DNA from: Ensifer adhaerens
Lineage (GTDB): Bacteria > Pseudomonadota > Alphaproteobacteria > Rhizobiales > Rhizobiaceae
Length of the DNA stretch: 64,000 bases
Direction of reading: 5' to 3'
NCBI RefSeq assembly: GCF_002007205.1
Contig: NZ_LAZS01000010.1
Span: 278,747 to 342,746 of the forward strand
Shown here: positions 1 to 10,136 of the stretch, piece after piece
Layout: the number at the start of each line of letters is the position of its first letter
How positions within the stretch are numbered: the stretch's first letter is position 1
Made by a program: the position numbers and the translations under genes
The notes under the pieces: generated by a model
What the model saw: the letters and a program-made list of their open reading frames with translations, nothing else
Told to the model about the DNA's origin: nothing
The model's database searches: none

Positions 1-668
1 ACGGGGCTGCCGGTAAACAACAGCTTGCCCTCGTTTAAAAGCAGAACGCTGTCACAGGCCTCAGCTTCATCGAGATAGGCTGTCGACCAGACGACGCCGA
101 TGCCTTCCTTGGTCAGGTTCTCGACCATCTTCCAGAGATCGCGGCGCGAGATCGGGTCGACGCCGACGCCCGGTTCGTCGAGAAGCAGCAGCCTCGGCTT
201 GCGCAGAAGTGCGCAGGCAAGGCCGAGCTTCTGTTTCATGCCACCTGAAAGCTTGCCGGCAAGCCTTGTGGTGAAGCGCCTGAGATCAGTGAATTCGAGC
301 AGTTCGTCAAAGGTCGCCGTGCGTTCGCCGAGCGGCAGGCCGCGCAGATCGGCGTAGAGATTGAGGTTTTCCTGAACCGAAAGATCCTCGTAGAGACCAA
401 AGCGTTGCGGCATGTAGCCGATCGCGGCCTGGATATCGGCGGCGTTCGCCACCGTATCGAAACCGAGAACCTCGACCTTGCCTTCTTCCGGCACCATCAG
501 CCCGGTCATCAGCCGGATCAGCGTGGTCTTTCCCGCACCATCCGGACCGACGAGCCCGGTGATGCGCCCGCCGAGGATCTCGCCGTTGATGTGGTCGAGC
601 GCCGGTGGCGCGTCGCCGAAACGCTTGACCACATCCGCGATGCGAACGAACGGTGCGCCGTCGGTCAT
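1..668 (-). CDS. YbhF-like ABC transporter ATP-binding protein (partial)
   Basis: The window edge cuts this gene; about 222 N-terminal residues are visible. Walker [10 protein letters not shown] is at residues 41-49, the signature LSGGMKQK at 140-147 and Walker B LLLLDEP at 158-165. The GVGVDP that follows Walker B is typical of the first nucleotide-binding half of YbhF-type ABC-2 efflux ATPases. It would energise export of a drug-like compound at the inner membrane together with the HlyD-type protein encoded just upstream. Its ATG overlaps that gene's stop by 4 bases (ATGA), so they are cotranscribed and probably translationally coupled. The second ATPase half and the permeases should lie beyond the left edge. 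The substrate cannot be read from the sequence. Confidence 0.88.
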   Translation of the reverse strand, partial: MTDGAPFVRIADVVKRFGDAPPALDHINGEILGGRITGLVGPDGAGKTTLIRLMTGLMVPEEGKVEVLGFDTVANAADIQAAIGYMPQRFGLYEDLSVQENLNLYADLRGLPLGERTATFDELLEFTDLRRFTTRLAGKLSGGMKQKLGLACALLRKPRLLLLDEPGVGVDPISRRDLWKMVENLTKEGIGVVWSTAYLDEAEACDSVLLLNEGKLLFTGSP

Positions 669-1672
669 TGCGTACCCTCGGGCTTCTCCGGCAGATGCAC
701 GGTCACCGGCATGCCCTGGCGGAGATCGGGGCCGGGCTTGTCGACCACGATGCGCAGGCGGTAGACGAGATCGGTGCGCAGTTCCGGCGTTTCCACCGAC
801 TTGGGCGTGAATTCGGCGACCGGCGAAATGAAACCGACCGTCGCCTTGTAGGGGCGGTCAGGGACGCCGTCGGACGTAACCTCGACGGTCATGCCGGGAT
901 GCACGCGACCAAGGTCCGGTTCCGCCACGTAGGCCCGGACCCATACAGGCTCGTTCAGCGAGATCACATAGACCGTGTCGGAGGGCGCGACGATGGCGCC
1001 GCTCTCGCGCACCCGCGAGAGGACCGTACCGGCGCTTGGGGCGAACAGCCGGGTATCGGCGAGTGACGTCCGGGCGCTCTCGAGCTTGGCCTCGGCTGCA
1101 AGCACCTGGGCCTGAGCCGCCTCGATGTCCTCGATCCTGCTTCCTTCTTCGAGCAGTGCCAGCGCCTCGCGGGCAGAGGTGGCGCGCGCAGCGGCCGCCG
1201 CCCTGGTGGCGTTCGCCTCGTCGAGGTTGGCCTGGGAAATGGTGCCGTTCGGGCGCAGCTGTCGGGCACGCTCAAAGGCGAGGTTGGCGTTTTCGAGATC
1301 GGCGAGGCGTTCTTCATGGGTCGCGCGTGCCTGGGCGATTTCGGTCGGGCGTGCGCCAGCCTTCAGCTTTGCAAGGTTGGCCTTGAGCGCGCCGAGATCG
1401 GCCTGCGCCGCGGCGACCGCCTGCTCGAACGGGATGGCGTCCAGCGTCGCCAGGACGTCGCCGGGCTTGACCGTGTCGCCCTCATCCACGGCAAGGCTTG
1501 CGATGCGGCCGTTGACGCGAAAGCCGAGCGAAACCTGGCGGATGTCGACATTGCCGTAGAGCACCGAAGTCTGCTCCGTGCCGATCCAGCCGAGCCGCCG
1601 AGGGAACTCGAACCACCAGGCACCGGCTGCGGCGCCGGCAGCCAAAATCAGCGCTATTGCTGGCCTGTTCAT
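665..1672 (-). CDS. HlyD/YbhG-like membrane fusion protein
   Basis: This is a 335-residue periplasmic adaptor of an ABC efflux pump, anchored in the inner membrane. One N-terminal hydrophobic segment (about residues 4-20) acts as signal anchor. Next come a half-lipoyl segment with [17 protein letters not shown] (about 62-78), a long alanine/glutamate-rich coiled coil (about 85-200) and the second half-lipoyl plus beta-barrel part ([11 protein letters not shown] onward). Its start overlaps the stop of the upstream TetR gene by 4 bases and its stop overlaps the ATPase start by 4. The order tetR-hlyD-ATPase matches the E. coli cecR-ybhG-ybhF locus. By that analogy it joins the ATPase/permease to an outer-membrane channel. 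The exported compound is unknown. Confidence 0.88.
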   Translation of the reverse strand: MNRPAIALILAAGAAAGAWWFEFPRRLGWIGTEQTSVLYGNVDIRQVSLGFRVNGRIASLAVDEGDTVKPGDVLATLDAIPFEQAVAAAQADLGALKANLAKLKAGARPTEIAQARATHEERLADLENANLAFERARQLRPNGTISQANLDEANATRAAAAARATSAREALALLEEGSRIEDIEAAQAQVLAAEAKLESARTSLADTRLFAPSAGTVLSRVRESGAIVAPSDTVYVISLNEPVWVRAYVAEPDLGRVHPGMTVEVTSDGVPDRPYKATVGFISPVAEFTPKSVETPELRTDLVYRLRIVVDKPGPDLRQGMPVTVHLPEKPEGTQ

Positions 1673-2373
1673 GACCGGTCCTCCTTCCCGCTGCCGAGCG
1701 TCGCGACCAGTTCGGCCGCGTGACGCCGCAAGATGTCGAGCTCGTCGGGGCCGACGGCCTGCCAGCTCATTTGCCGGAGCACCGCCGCATGCGCCATGCG
1801 GAAGACGAGAATGCTTCCGACAAAGGAGAGCGTCCGCAGCCGCACATGCTCCGATGCTGGCGGCTCGCCGAGAATAGTGGCAACGAGCCGGCCGGCCATG
1901 CCGATCATCGGGCCCATGACGTTGGCGTAGACCCGTTCGAAGGTCTCTGTCGGCTCCATCTGTTCGCGGATGATGAAGCGCGCCCAGCTCTCGGACTGCC
2001 GGCTGACGAAGAGGGCGATCATGCGCTGGACCACCTGGGTCAAAAGATCCCGTGCTTCCCCGGGCGACATCCGCTCGCCCTCGCCATCGAGACGGGCAAG
2101 ACGTTCGAGGATCGTAGTTCTCAGTTCGCCGACATGTCCGATGATGATCGACGAAAGATGTTCGGCTGCGGCGATGTAGAGACCTTCCTTGCCGCCGAAA
2201 TAGTAGGGGATTGCCTGGAGGTTGACGCCAGCCGTTTCGGCAAGCATGCGGGTGGTGGCGCCGTCAAAGCCGTAGCGGCCGAAGACGTCGATGGAGCTGG
2301 TCAGCAGCTTCTCGCGGGTGGCGTCTCCGCGGTCTTGCTTCATTGGACGGGGTGAGGTTTGTCTTTTCATCAT
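1669..2373 (-). CDS. TetR-family regulator, CecR/YbiH-like
   Basis: A 234-residue TetR repressor. The N-terminal HTH reads [17 protein letters not shown], then [11 protein letters not shown] and [12 protein letters not shown] (about residues 18-66), followed by a helical ligand domain that resembles the CecR/DUF1956 type. It is the first gene of the efflux operon and overlaps hlyD by 4 bases, so it most likely represses its own operon and is released by the pump's substrate. An inverted repeat sits 17-41 bases upstream of the start codon. The start is uncertain: ATG ATG at 2373/2370 and another ATG at 2343 all lack a convincing Shine-Dalgarno. The first was kept because the operator-like repeat lies just ahead of it. 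Confidence 0.85.
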   Translation of the reverse strand: MMKRQTSPRPMKQDRGDATREKLLTSSIDVFGRYGFDGATTRMLAETAGVNLQAIPYYFGGKEGLYIAAAEHLSSIIIGHVGELRTTILERLARLDGEGERMSPGEARDLLTQVVQRMIALFVSRQSESWARFIIREQMEPTETFERVYANVMGPMIGMAGRLVATILGEPPASEHVRLRTLSFVGSILVFRMAHAAVLRQMSWQAVGPDELDILRRHAAELVATLGSGKEDRS

Positions 2374-2389
2374 ACGCTGAAATTACATC

Positions 2390-2414
2390 ATTCCATTGAT
2401 TAAGTCAATCGAAT
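2390..2414. promoter_or_regulatory. Putative operator of the CecR-like repressor
   Basis: Inverted repeat ATTCCATTGA, 5-base spacer, TCAATCGAAT; the arms match at 9 of 10 positions. It lies in an AT-rich pocket immediately upstream of the TetR start codon, where an autoregulatory site is expected. The link to this repressor is inferred from position only. Confidence 0.5.
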
Positions 2415-2523
2415 GAATTTTAAATGCGGCGCGTCGGGCGATCGCCCGTGCCGGACATGGCGCTGGGTGCGTGGCGGCGCTGCCGCCCCTTTCGTGGCGG
2501 AAAATTCAGGCGGGCCTTTCGGC

Positions 2524-3690
2524 CTAGGCGACGTCGCGCTCTTCGCCTCGTTCGAGCCGGCGCTGGAAGAGCGCGGCGATGAGATCGGATTGGGTGACGA
2601 CGCCGAGCAGCCGGTTGTCCGGGTCGACCACCGGCATATGGTGCAGCCTCATGTCAGACATCGGCGGCACGAGTTTGGCGATCAAGGTTTCCGGCAGGGC
2701 CGACTGCACCTTGCGCGTCATGATGTCCGAAACGAGCCGCGGCATTTTCGGACCGAGGCCGATGACATTCCCGAGCCGCTGGCGGATGCCGCCCTGCGGC
2801 GCGAGCATCGCATGTTTCATGAAATCGGTCTGCGTGACGATGCCGACAAGGCCATCCTTTTCGGTCACGACGGGGAGCGCCTTGATGTGGTGTTTGATCA
2901 GGGTCTGCCAGGCCTGCCGCAGCGACGTCTCGGGCGTGGCCGTGGCGACGTCGCGCGACATGATCTCGGCGCAGGTGATTTCGCCGGAGCGGCGGTTGAA
3001 GGCGCGGATCTGCGCCTGATGGATCAGTGCGTCGAGCTCTTCGGGGCTGACGTCGACCACTTCTCCATATTGGGCGAGCACCGCCTGCAGGTCTTCCGGA
3101 ACGATGCCGAGCCGTTGTGTCGGTGCGGGATCGCTGGTTCCGTGTAGCTTCGGTGCCAGCGCAAGATGCGGATAGCGCCGGCCGGTCGCGTTGTTGAACA
3201 CCAGCGCGATCACCAGGATGACCGCTGAATTGATGGCGACCGGCGACAGGACGAACCAGTAGCCCGCCTCGTGGATCGCCGGGCCGCCGAGGACCGCGGT
3301 CAGCGCAACCGCCCCGCTCGGCGGGTGAAGGCAGCCAAGCAGCAGCATGATCGCGATGGCGAGCCCGACTGCGACTGCGGCAGCAATGACCGGGTCGGGG
3401 ATCACCAGCGCCGCGGTAACGCCGATCAGGGACGAGACGGTGTTGCCGCCAACGATCGACCATGGCTGGGCGAGCGGGCTCGACGGGGCGGCAAAGAGAA
3501 GGACAGCAGAGGCGCCCATCGGCGCGATCAGCAGTGGCAGGCTGGCGTCGGCGCCAAGCGCGTAGCTGCTGATGAAGCCGGTGAGCAGAATGCCGAGAAG
3601 CGCGCCGAGCGACGAACGCAGGCGTTCCAGGTGGCCGACCGGAACAAGCGACGGAATGAAACGCCTGATGTATGCGCGTGCCTTCGACAT
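2524..3690 (-). CDS. HPP-family membrane protein with tandem CBS domains
   Basis: A 388-residue protein. The N-terminal half (about residues 20-175) is an HPP integral membrane domain with several hydrophobic helices and the family motif LHPPSGAVALTAVLGGP. The C-terminal half carries two CBS domains (CAEIMSRDVATATPETSLRQAW and VSDIMTRKVQSALPETLIAKL), which usually sense adenine nucleotides. HPP proteins have been linked to nitrite or other small-anion transport, but function here is not established. The ATG at 3690 is preferred over one 33 bases upstream because AGAGG precedes it at normal spacing. It is a single-gene unit between the histidine kinase and the efflux operon, all on the same strand. 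Confidence 0.85.
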   Translation of the reverse strand: MSKARAYIRRFIPSLVPVGHLERLRSSLGALLGILLTGFISSYALGADASLPLLIAPMGASAVLLFAAPSSPLAQPWSIVGGNTVSSLIGVTAALVIPDPVIAAAVAVGLAIAIMLLLGCLHPPSGAVALTAVLGGPAIHEAGYWFVLSPVAINSAVILVIALVFNNATGRRYPHLALAPKLHGTSDPAPTQRLGIVPEDLQAVLAQYGEVVDVSPEELDALIHQAQIRAFNRRSGEITCAEIMSRDVATATPETSLRQAWQTLIKHHIKALPVVTEKDGLVGIVTQTDFMKHAMLAPQGGIRQRLGNVIGLGPKMPRLVSDIMTRKVQSALPETLIAKLVPPMSDMRLHHMPVVDPDNRLLGVVTQSDLIAALFQRRLERGEERDVA

Positions 3691-3862
3691 GGAACCTCTG
3701 CGGAGGGAACGTAGGATTTGCACAGGCCATTAGCACATGGCGCGGAAATGGGCATGAAATCCGCATCCAAAAACCGCCGCCGGATTAAAATATATGCATC
3801 GCGCCTAAAAAGAGCGCGTTGTCGCACGGTCAGTAGACCGGCAATCTCTTCGTATCGAATGA

Positions 3863-5221
3863 CTAGATTGAAACGGCTGCAGAAAAATCGATCGAGACCT
3901 TGGTGCCGCGGCCGGGCGCTGTATCGACGGCGAGGGTTGCCCTGTGCAGCTCGCTGATGCGCCGCACGATTTTCAAGCCAAGGCCGAGCTCGCCGGAGCT
4001 CTTCACGTAGCCGAGGTCTTCGTTGTGTTCCGGAAGATCGATGAGGCCCTTGCCGTTGTCCTCGACCGCGACAACCGGGCCGGGGCCGCAGGCAAGGACG
4101 ATCCGGGTCCCCGGCGGGTTGTGCTTGACGGCGTTCTCGATGAGGTTGCGCAGCATGTTTTCGACGAGTGCCGGGATGGCCGTTACCGGTGGCGTACCTT
4201 CGTCCACGAATTCGAGGGACTTGTCGTGGTCGAAGACGAAAGGTGCGATCGCCTCCGCCACGGCGGCGCCGATCTGTGACAGGCTGGTGCGCTGGTAGGC
4301 AGAGGGATCGACGGCATCGGCACGCGCGAGCGAAGTCAATTGCTCCAGAATATGGGTCAGTGCGTCCAGATCGCGTTCCGCATTGCGTGCTCTCGGGTCG
4401 TCGATGCGGCTCAGTTCCATCTTGGCGATCGACACTGGCGTTCGGATTTCATGGGCGATCGACGACGAAAACAGCTTCTGCGACTGGATGAGATCGGCGA
4501 CGCGCGTCAGCATCCGGTTGACGGCAACGACGAGCCGGGCGATCTCCTGCGGCATTCGCGTCAGCGGCAGGCGCGCATTGCTGTCGCGGGGGTCGAGGGC
4601 GTCGGCTGCCTGCGCCGCTCTCGCGACCGGCCTCAAGGCGCTGCGGATCGACCAGATCGTCGCGCCGATCACAAGGCAGAACATCAGCGTCATCGGCACG
4701 ATCATCGAATCCGACATTTCGTGAAAGAGCGCGCTGTACATGAAGCCGTTCGGGTCGTTGAGGATCGCGAGTTCGACCAGAACGGTCGTCCCGTTGCGTT
4801 CGAAGGTCTGGCCGCCAGCCACGCTGAACGGTTTTCCGGGGGCAATCAGGCGTTTCCAGAACTGCGGGGCATCGACGCTGAGGGGCAGAAAATGCTGGGA
4901 ACACTCGGCCGTGCAGTTCGAATGGATAAGCTCTCCGGACGCGGTGCGGATACGCAGGAAGATCGCGCCGTTGTCGTCCGGCCGGTCGATGTATCGTTCA
5001 CGCACGTCACGACCGGGTTCGTAATGCGCCACTCCGTCGCGCACCTGGACATAGCCGATCAGGTTTTCGGTTTCCTGCTGCAGCATGAGCACGCTCAGCT
5101 TGTCGTCGTCGAACCAGTAGTCGGCGAAGACGACACCGATCTGGATCGCCATCGCCAGCAGTGAAAAGGCGACGATGCGGCGCGATACGATGCCGATCAA
5201 GGAAGGGTTTCGGATCCTCAT
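3863..5221 (-). CDS. Sensor histidine kinase (PmrB/TctE-like)
   Basis: A 452-residue inner-membrane kinase. TM1 is at about 13-34, a periplasmic sensor of about 135 residues follows, TM2 is at about 173-192, then a HAMP linker. The phospho-acceptor is H257 in SSSIAHEIRTPVS. The catalytic domain has the N box (NMLRNLIENAVKHN), G1 (DNGKG) and G2 (GELGLGLKIV). The periplasmic part has two cysteines close together (NCTAEC, about 102-107). It overlaps the response regulator by 4 bases, which pairs them. The divergent eptA-like gene suggests a PmrAB-type role in sensing envelope stress, cationic peptides or metal; this is inferred from context. Confidence 0.9.
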   Translation of the reverse strand: MRIRNPSLIGIVSRRIVAFSLLAMAIQIGVVFADYWFDDDKLSVLMLQQETENLIGYVQVRDGVAHYEPGRDVRERYIDRPDDNGAIFLRIRTASGELIHSNCTAECSQHFLPLSVDAPQFWKRLIAPGKPFSVAGGQTFERNGTTVLVELAILNDPNGFMYSALFHEMSDSMIVPMTLMFCLVIGATIWSIRSALRPVARAAQAADALDPRDSNARLPLTRMPQEIARLVVAVNRMLTRVADLIQSQKLFSSSIAHEIRTPVSIAKMELSRIDDPRARNAERDLDALTHILEQLTSLARADAVDPSAYQRTSLSQIGAAVAEAIAPFVFDHDKSLEFVDEGTPPVTAIPALVENMLRNLIENAVKHNPPGTRIVLACGPGPVVAVEDNGKGLIDLPEHNEDLGYVKSSGELGLGLKIVRRISELHRATLAVDTAPGRGTKVSIDFSAAVSI

Positions 5222-5892
5222 GGCGCCTGCCTGAGGAGATAGCCGATGCCGCGCACCGTCTCGATCTGCACCCCGGTGTCGAGAGGTTGCAGGCGCTTGC
5301 GCACCCTTGAAACAGCCAGTTCGAGTGCGTTGGGCGTGACTTCCTGGCCATATTCCGAAAGGGCGGTCTCAAGCTTGCGCTTCGGTACGACGCGGCCGAC
5401 CTCGCGCATGAGGATCTCGATCAGGGACCGCTCGCGCGGCGGCAACGGCACCACCGTGCCGTCGCAGGTGAGGTCGGCGGTCGCCGGGTCGTAGCGAAGC
5501 GTCCCGGCCTCGAGCACGGGCTGCACCGCCTGGGGATTGCGCCTGAGCATGGCGCGGCAGCGCGAGAGCAGTTCGCGGTGATGAAACGGCTTTACGAGAT
5601 AGTCGTCGGCCCCGGCATCGAGCCCAGCGATACGATCGTCGACGGAGCCCTTGGCCGTGATGATGAGCACCGGCAGCCCCGGATATTCCTGGCGCACGCG
5701 GCGAAGCAGCGACAATCCGTCGCCATCGGGCAGTCCGAGATCGAGCAGCACCAGGTCGTGCTCGCGCGCCGCGATTGCCGTTTCGGCATCGGCCACGCTT
5801 GAAACCGCATCGAGGCGCCAGCCTGCATCCCGCATGGTTTCTCCGACCAGTTCAACCAGTCGCGGACTGTCTTCGACCAGGAGCAGGCGCAT
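5218..5892 (-). CDS. OmpR/PmrA-family response regulator
   Basis: A 224-residue regulator. The receiver domain starts MRLLLVEDSPRLVELV, the phospho-acceptor is D51 in VLLDLGLPDGDG, and the switch lysine lies in YLVKPF. A C-terminal OmpR winged helix follows (LPPRERSLIEILM to SRVRKRLQP to TVRGIGYLL). The frame is open further upstream, but only the ATG at 5892 gives a normal receiver N-terminus. It is the first gene of a pair with the kinase and is divergent from the phosphoethanolamine transferase gene, which is the natural candidate target. Confidence 0.9.
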   Translation of the reverse strand: MRLLLVEDSPRLVELVGETMRDAGWRLDAVSSVADAETAIAAREHDLVLLDLGLPDGDGLSLLRRVRQEYPGLPVLIITAKGSVDDRIAGLDAGADDYLVKPFHHRELLSRCRAMLRRNPQAVQPVLEAGTLRYDPATADLTCDGTVVPLPPRERSLIEILMREVGRVVPKRKLETALSEYGQEVTPNALELAVSRVRKRLQPLDTGVQIETVRGIGYLLRQAP

Positions 5893-6163
5893 TGATTCGT
5901 CTCGATAGTGCAGGGGCCGCGCCGACCATATGGGCTTTCGCTGGGGCTGCCAACCGCTTGCGGTGATACCTACCGGCGCGCGTATCGGCGGGACAACGAG
6001 CAATCTTGACGGGGTTTGGACAGCTTGTCCGTCGTATCTCGATTGCCGAGGGGGAGGCTGTGTTCGAACAGGCGGCCGCAACGCGGCCTCCAACCCGACT
6101 GAATGCCCGCGCCCGTAGCGTCCCTCCCAGGCGCTCGTGCAGTCGCCCTAGGAGACGACAGTT

Positions 6164-7879
6164 TTGACATTTTCAGGTATTCGCCGCCCGGAAATCGGTA
6201 GCATTGCGCTGAGCGCTCTCGTCAGTGCCTATCTCCTTCTCGTCACCAATAAATCCTTCTGGACGCACACCGTCACCTATTTCGATGATTCCGTCGTGGC
6301 GCTCCTGTCCTTCAGCGCCGCACTGTGCCTGCTGACCTTCGCCGGGATGACGACCGCCGCCGTCAAATATGTGATGAAGCCGGTAATGATCTTCCTGATC
6401 ATGGTATCGGCCTCTGCGTCCTATTTCATCGATACCTTCGGTGTCATCATCGACAAGGACATGATCGGAAACGCGGCGGTGACGACGCAGGCCGAAGCCA
6501 GCCATCTGCTGACCGGCAGTCTGGCGACGCATCTGTTGCTTTACGGAGTGCTGCCGTCGCTGCTGGTGATCTGGTTCAAGCTCCGCTATCGGCGTTTTCT
6601 CGCCAATGCTGCGGTCAACCTGGCGGTGATCATTCCCTGCCTTCTCGTCAGCGGGGGGCTGGTCTATGCGAACTTTGCAAACGTCGCCTACGTGATCCGC
6701 GAACACAGGGACCTGATGAAGCGCTTCAATCCGACGGGGCCGGTCTCCGCAGCGGTTCGCTACGCATCCTCGACCTTCAAGGCACGCAACATCGTCGTCC
6801 AGCCGCTCGGCACCGATGCCCGCCAGGGCTCACGCATCGCGTCTGTCGGCAAGCCCGTGGTCGTCGTTGTGGTGGCGGGCGAAACCGCGCGGGCGATGAA
6901 CTTCTCCCTGAACGGCTACGGACGTGAGACCAATCCGGAACTGAAGGCGCTGGGCGTTGTGAACTACACCGACACCACGAGCTGCGGCACGGCGACAGCG
7001 ACGTCGCTTCCGTGCATGTTTTCCGTCTATCCGCGTAAAGAATACAGCGACTGGAAGGCGCGCTCCACGGAGAACCTGATGAACGTGCTGACGCGTGCCG
7101 GCGTTTCGACCACCTGGTGGGACAACAACACCGGCAGCAAGGGCATTGCCGATCTCATCAACTTTGCCAGCATGACCGGCCAGAAGAACAGCCCGCTGTG
7201 CAAGAACGGGGAGTGCCTGGATGAAATCTTCCTCGGCGAGCTCGACAGGAAGCTCTCGGCGACGAAGAAGAACAGCGTGATCGTCCTGCATCAGCTCGGC
7301 AGCCACGGGCCGTCCTACTACCTCCGCTATCCCGAGAAGTTCCGGCGCTTCACGCCCGATTGCCGGACGCCCGAGCTGATGAAGTGCTCGGTAGAGGAAA
7401 TCACCAACGCCTATGACAACACGATCCTCTACACCGACTACGTGTTGGCGAGCGTCGCCCGGTTGCTGGAAAAGCATCAGGACCGGATCGCGGGCGCGAT
7501 GATCTACATGTCCGATCACGGCGAATCGCTGGGCGAAAACGGCATCTACCTGCACGGCGCACCCTATTCCATCGCCCCGCGCGAACAGACGCAGGTGCCG
7601 TTCATCGCCTGGTTCTCGAAGCCTTACCAGGCGGCCATGGGCGTCGACACGGCATGTCTGGCCAAGGATACGGCGCAGCCCAAATCCCACGACAACCTGT
7701 TTCACACCGTGCTCGGCATGATGAATGTCGAGACCAAGGTCTACAAGCCGGGTCTTGATGCTTTCGCAAGCTGCACGAGGAAGCCGCCGGTTGGCGGGGC
7801 GGCGTTCCAGGCGGCGGATACAACCAAGGACTTGCCGGCAAACCCTCAGCGTTCCATCGGCTCGCAGGGAGCCCTCTAA
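6164..7879 (+). CDS. eptA: EptA-like lipid A phosphoethanolamine transferase
   Basis: A 571-residue inner-membrane enzyme that would move phosphoethanolamine from phosphatidylethanolamine to lipid A. About five hydrophobic helices fill residues 10-175. The rest is a periplasmic sulfatase-like domain with AGETARAMNFSLNGYGRETNP, the threonine-nucleophile stretch SCGTATATSLPCMFS, LHQLGSHGP and the metal-binding MSDHGESLGENGIYLHGAP. Paired cysteines in the periplasmic domain fit the disulfides of this family. The start is TTG at 6164, with AGGAG about ten bases before it. It is divergent from a PmrAB-like two-component system. The enzyme class is clear; whether it acts on lipid A or another glycan is not shown by sequence. 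Confidence 0.88.
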   Translation: MTFSGIRRPEIGSIALSALVSAYLLLVTNKSFWTHTVTYFDDSVVALLSFSAALCLLTFAGMTTAAVKYVMKPVMIFLIMVSASASYFIDTFGVIIDKDMIGNAAVTTQAEASHLLTGSLATHLLLYGVLPSLLVIWFKLRYRRFLANAAVNLAVIIPCLLVSGGLVYANFANVAYVIREHRDLMKRFNPTGPVSAAVRYASSTFKARNIVVQPLGTDARQGSRIASVGKPVVVVVVAGETARAMNFSLNGYGRETNPELKALGVVNYTDTTSCGTATATSLPCMFSVYPRKEYSDWKARSTENLMNVLTRAGVSTTWWDNNTGSKGIADLINFASMTGQKNSPLCKNGECLDEIFLGELDRKLSATKKNSVIVLHQLGSHGPSYYLRYPEKFRRFTPDCRTPELMKCSVEEITNAYDNTILYTDYVLASVARLLEKHQDRIAGAMIYMSDHGESLGENGIYLHGAPYSIAPREQTQVPFIAWFSKPYQAAMGVDTACLAKDTAQPKSHDNLFHTVLGMMNVETKVYKPGLDAFASCTRKPPVGGAAFQAADTTKDLPANPQRSIGSQGAL

Positions 7880-7958
7880 ACATGATGACGCCGCCAAAGG
7901 CGCCCACCCGTAAATTTGCAGGCCGCCGGAACAAAACCCGGCCTCGACGCTTCCTTGA

Positions 7959-8417
<459 letters not shown>

Positions 8418-8617
8418 AATCAGGGCCACTTGCACGCTTGAACTTTTCTCGTGGCGCATTCTTATGATTGCCGGCATCCCCGATTGTCGCGCGCGTCCGC
8501 GTCGCCACCGGCGCATCTTGCATCCTTTCGGCAAAAGGCATGTTATAGCACCTTGATCTGGCGATACCTTCGACCTGAACGGTCGGCGCCGGCTATCGGA
8601 TTTTGGAGAATGAATGC

Positions 8618-9289
8618 ATGGCCGCTCGGCAACTGACTTTCGCCGTCGGCGATATTCACGGCTGCCTCGACCAGCTGCGCGCGCTGTTGGATGAAATCGA
8701 AGACTACGCCCCGACGGGGCGGGTGATCTTCCTGGGCGACCTGATCGACCGGGGGCCGGACAGCCGCGCCGTCGTGGAATTGATCATGGCCGGCCCGACC
8801 AGACCCGGCTGGACCTGGTTGACGCTCAAGGGCAATCACGAGCAGATGCTCTGGGGTGCAAGCAGTGGCGAAAGCGACGTCGACTGGTGGCTGGTCAACG
8901 GCGGCCAGGAGACGTTGATCTCCTATGACGGCACGGTTCCCGGGCGGCATCTGAAATGGATCAAGGAACTGCCCACGATCCTGATCGAACGCTTTCGCAT
9001 TTTCGTGCATGCCGGCGTTGACGACACCTTGCCACTGGAGCAGCAGGACGACGGGATCTTCCTCTGGATCCGGCCGCCTGAAGACTATTCGGGTGATTAT
9101 TGGGGCCGGCACCTTTGTCACGGGCACACCCCGAGCACGGCCAATCCGCGCACGGTCGGAAACCGCACCAACGTCGATTCAGGTGCGGTGTTCAGCGGTA
9201 TCCTGTCCTGCGCCATCTTCGACGACGAGCAGCCGGGCGGACCGATCGACTTCCTGACAACGAGCAGGGCCGCCTGGTGCGTCGAGTGA
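8618..9289 (+). CDS. PrpA/ApaH-like metallophosphoesterase
   Basis: A 223-residue cytoplasmic phosphatase of the calcineurin-like PPP group. The dinuclear metal motifs are in order: GDIHG (12-16), GDLIDRG (about 40-46), GNHE (about 75-78), a histidine in FVHAGVD and a histidine in LCHGHTP. It would remove phosphate from phosphoproteins or split dinucleoside polyphosphates. The ATG at 8618 is chosen because GGAG lies 9 bases upstream; an in-frame TTG 15 bases earlier overlaps that site. It is probably transcribed with the HAD phosphatase downstream. The physiological substrate is unknown. Confidence 0.88.
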   Translation: MAARQLTFAVGDIHGCLDQLRALLDEIEDYAPTGRVIFLGDLIDRGPDSRAVVELIMAGPTRPGWTWLTLKGNHEQMLWGASSGESDVDWWLVNGGQETLISYDGTVPGRHLKWIKELPTILIERFRIFVHAGVDDTLPLEQQDDGIFLWIRPPEDYSGDYWGRHLCHGHTPSTANPRTVGNRTNVDSGAVFSGILSCAIFDDEQPGGPIDFLTTSRAAWCVE

Positions 9290-9401
9290 TGCGGATAGCT
9301 GGGGCGTAAATGGCATTGTGCGCCCGGCTCTCCGGTAGTAGGTGTGGCTTCTCCGCTGGGCGAAGCCTTTGCCGCCCGTCTCATCATCTCAGGGGATTGC
9401 C

Positions 9402-10076
9402 TTGGACGCCGCGCCTTCATCCGTTTTCACGAAGAATTTTGCTGCCCTCCTGTTCGATATGGACGGCACGTTGTTGAACTCCATGGCCGTGGTCGAACGC
9501 GTCTGGGGCGCCTGGGCGGAGCGCAACGGTCTCGATCCAGTCGAGTTTACCAAGACCGTGCATGGCGTACGGGCCGTCGATACGATCCGCAATCTCGAGC
9601 TGCCGGATATCGATCCGGAGAAGGAAGCCCATGAGCTGGCGCTCGCTGAGATTGCCGATGTCGAGGGCATCGTCGAGATCCCCGGTGCGGTTGATTTCCT
9701 GAATTCTCTGCCGCCGGAAAGGTGGGCGATCGTAACGTCCGCGCCGCTGGATCTCGCCGTGCGCCGTCTCGCAGCCGCCGGCATTCCGACGCCGCAACTG
9801 ATGATCACCGGTGAGGATGTTTCCATCGGCAAGCCCGATCCACAGGGCTACCGGATGGCGGCCGAGCGGCTGGGCGTGCGTGCGGAGGATTGCCTGGTGT
9901 TCGAGGACGCACCGGCCGGAATTCTGGCCGGGCTCGCAGCCGGGGCCGATGTCGTCGTCGTCACCGGTGCGCATGCGGCCGCCGAGGGAACGCCGCACAT
10001 GACGCTTGCCCGCTACCACGACATCGCGGTGGAGCGCGCAACAGACGGCACGGTATCGCTGCGCCGGACCGCTTGA
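9402..10076 (+). CDS. HAD-superfamily sugar-phosphatase-like hydrolase
   Basis: A 224-residue HAD hydrolase with a helical cap, like YfbT/YqaB or beta-phosphoglucomutase relatives. Motif I is FDMDGTLLNS, motif II is IVTSAP, the motif III lysine is in IGKPDPQGY and motif IV is VFEDAPAGI. A sugar or polyol phosphate is the likely substrate. The probable start is TTG at 9402, with AGGGGA six bases upstream; a GTG 60 bases earlier would give an N-terminal extension unlike the family. It ends at a hairpin shared with the convergent binding-protein gene. Confidence 0.85.
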   Translation: MDAAPSSVFTKNFAALLFDMDGTLLNSMAVVERVWGAWAERNGLDPVEFTKTVHGVRAVDTIRNLELPDIDPEKEAHELALAEIADVEGIVEIPGAVDFLNSLPPERWAIVTSAPLDLAVRRLAAAGIPTPQLMITGEDVSIGKPDPQGYRMAAERLGVRAEDCLVFEDAPAGILAGLAAGADVVVVTGAHAAAEGTPHMTLARYHDIAVERATDGTVSLRRTA

Positions 10077-10093
10077 AAACACCGTCGATGAGA

Positions 10094-10120
10094 ACGGGAG
10101 GCCGCGTGCCGACCTCCCGT
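10094..10120. terminator. Bidirectional hairpin between convergent genes
   Basis: Stem ACGGGAGG/CCTCCCGT (8 perfect pairs) with an 11-base loop, placed between the HAD stop and the binding-protein stop. There is no long T-run on either side, so its strength as a terminator is uncertain. Confidence 0.5.
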
Positions 10121-10136
10121 CATTCGCGTCGCTGGT

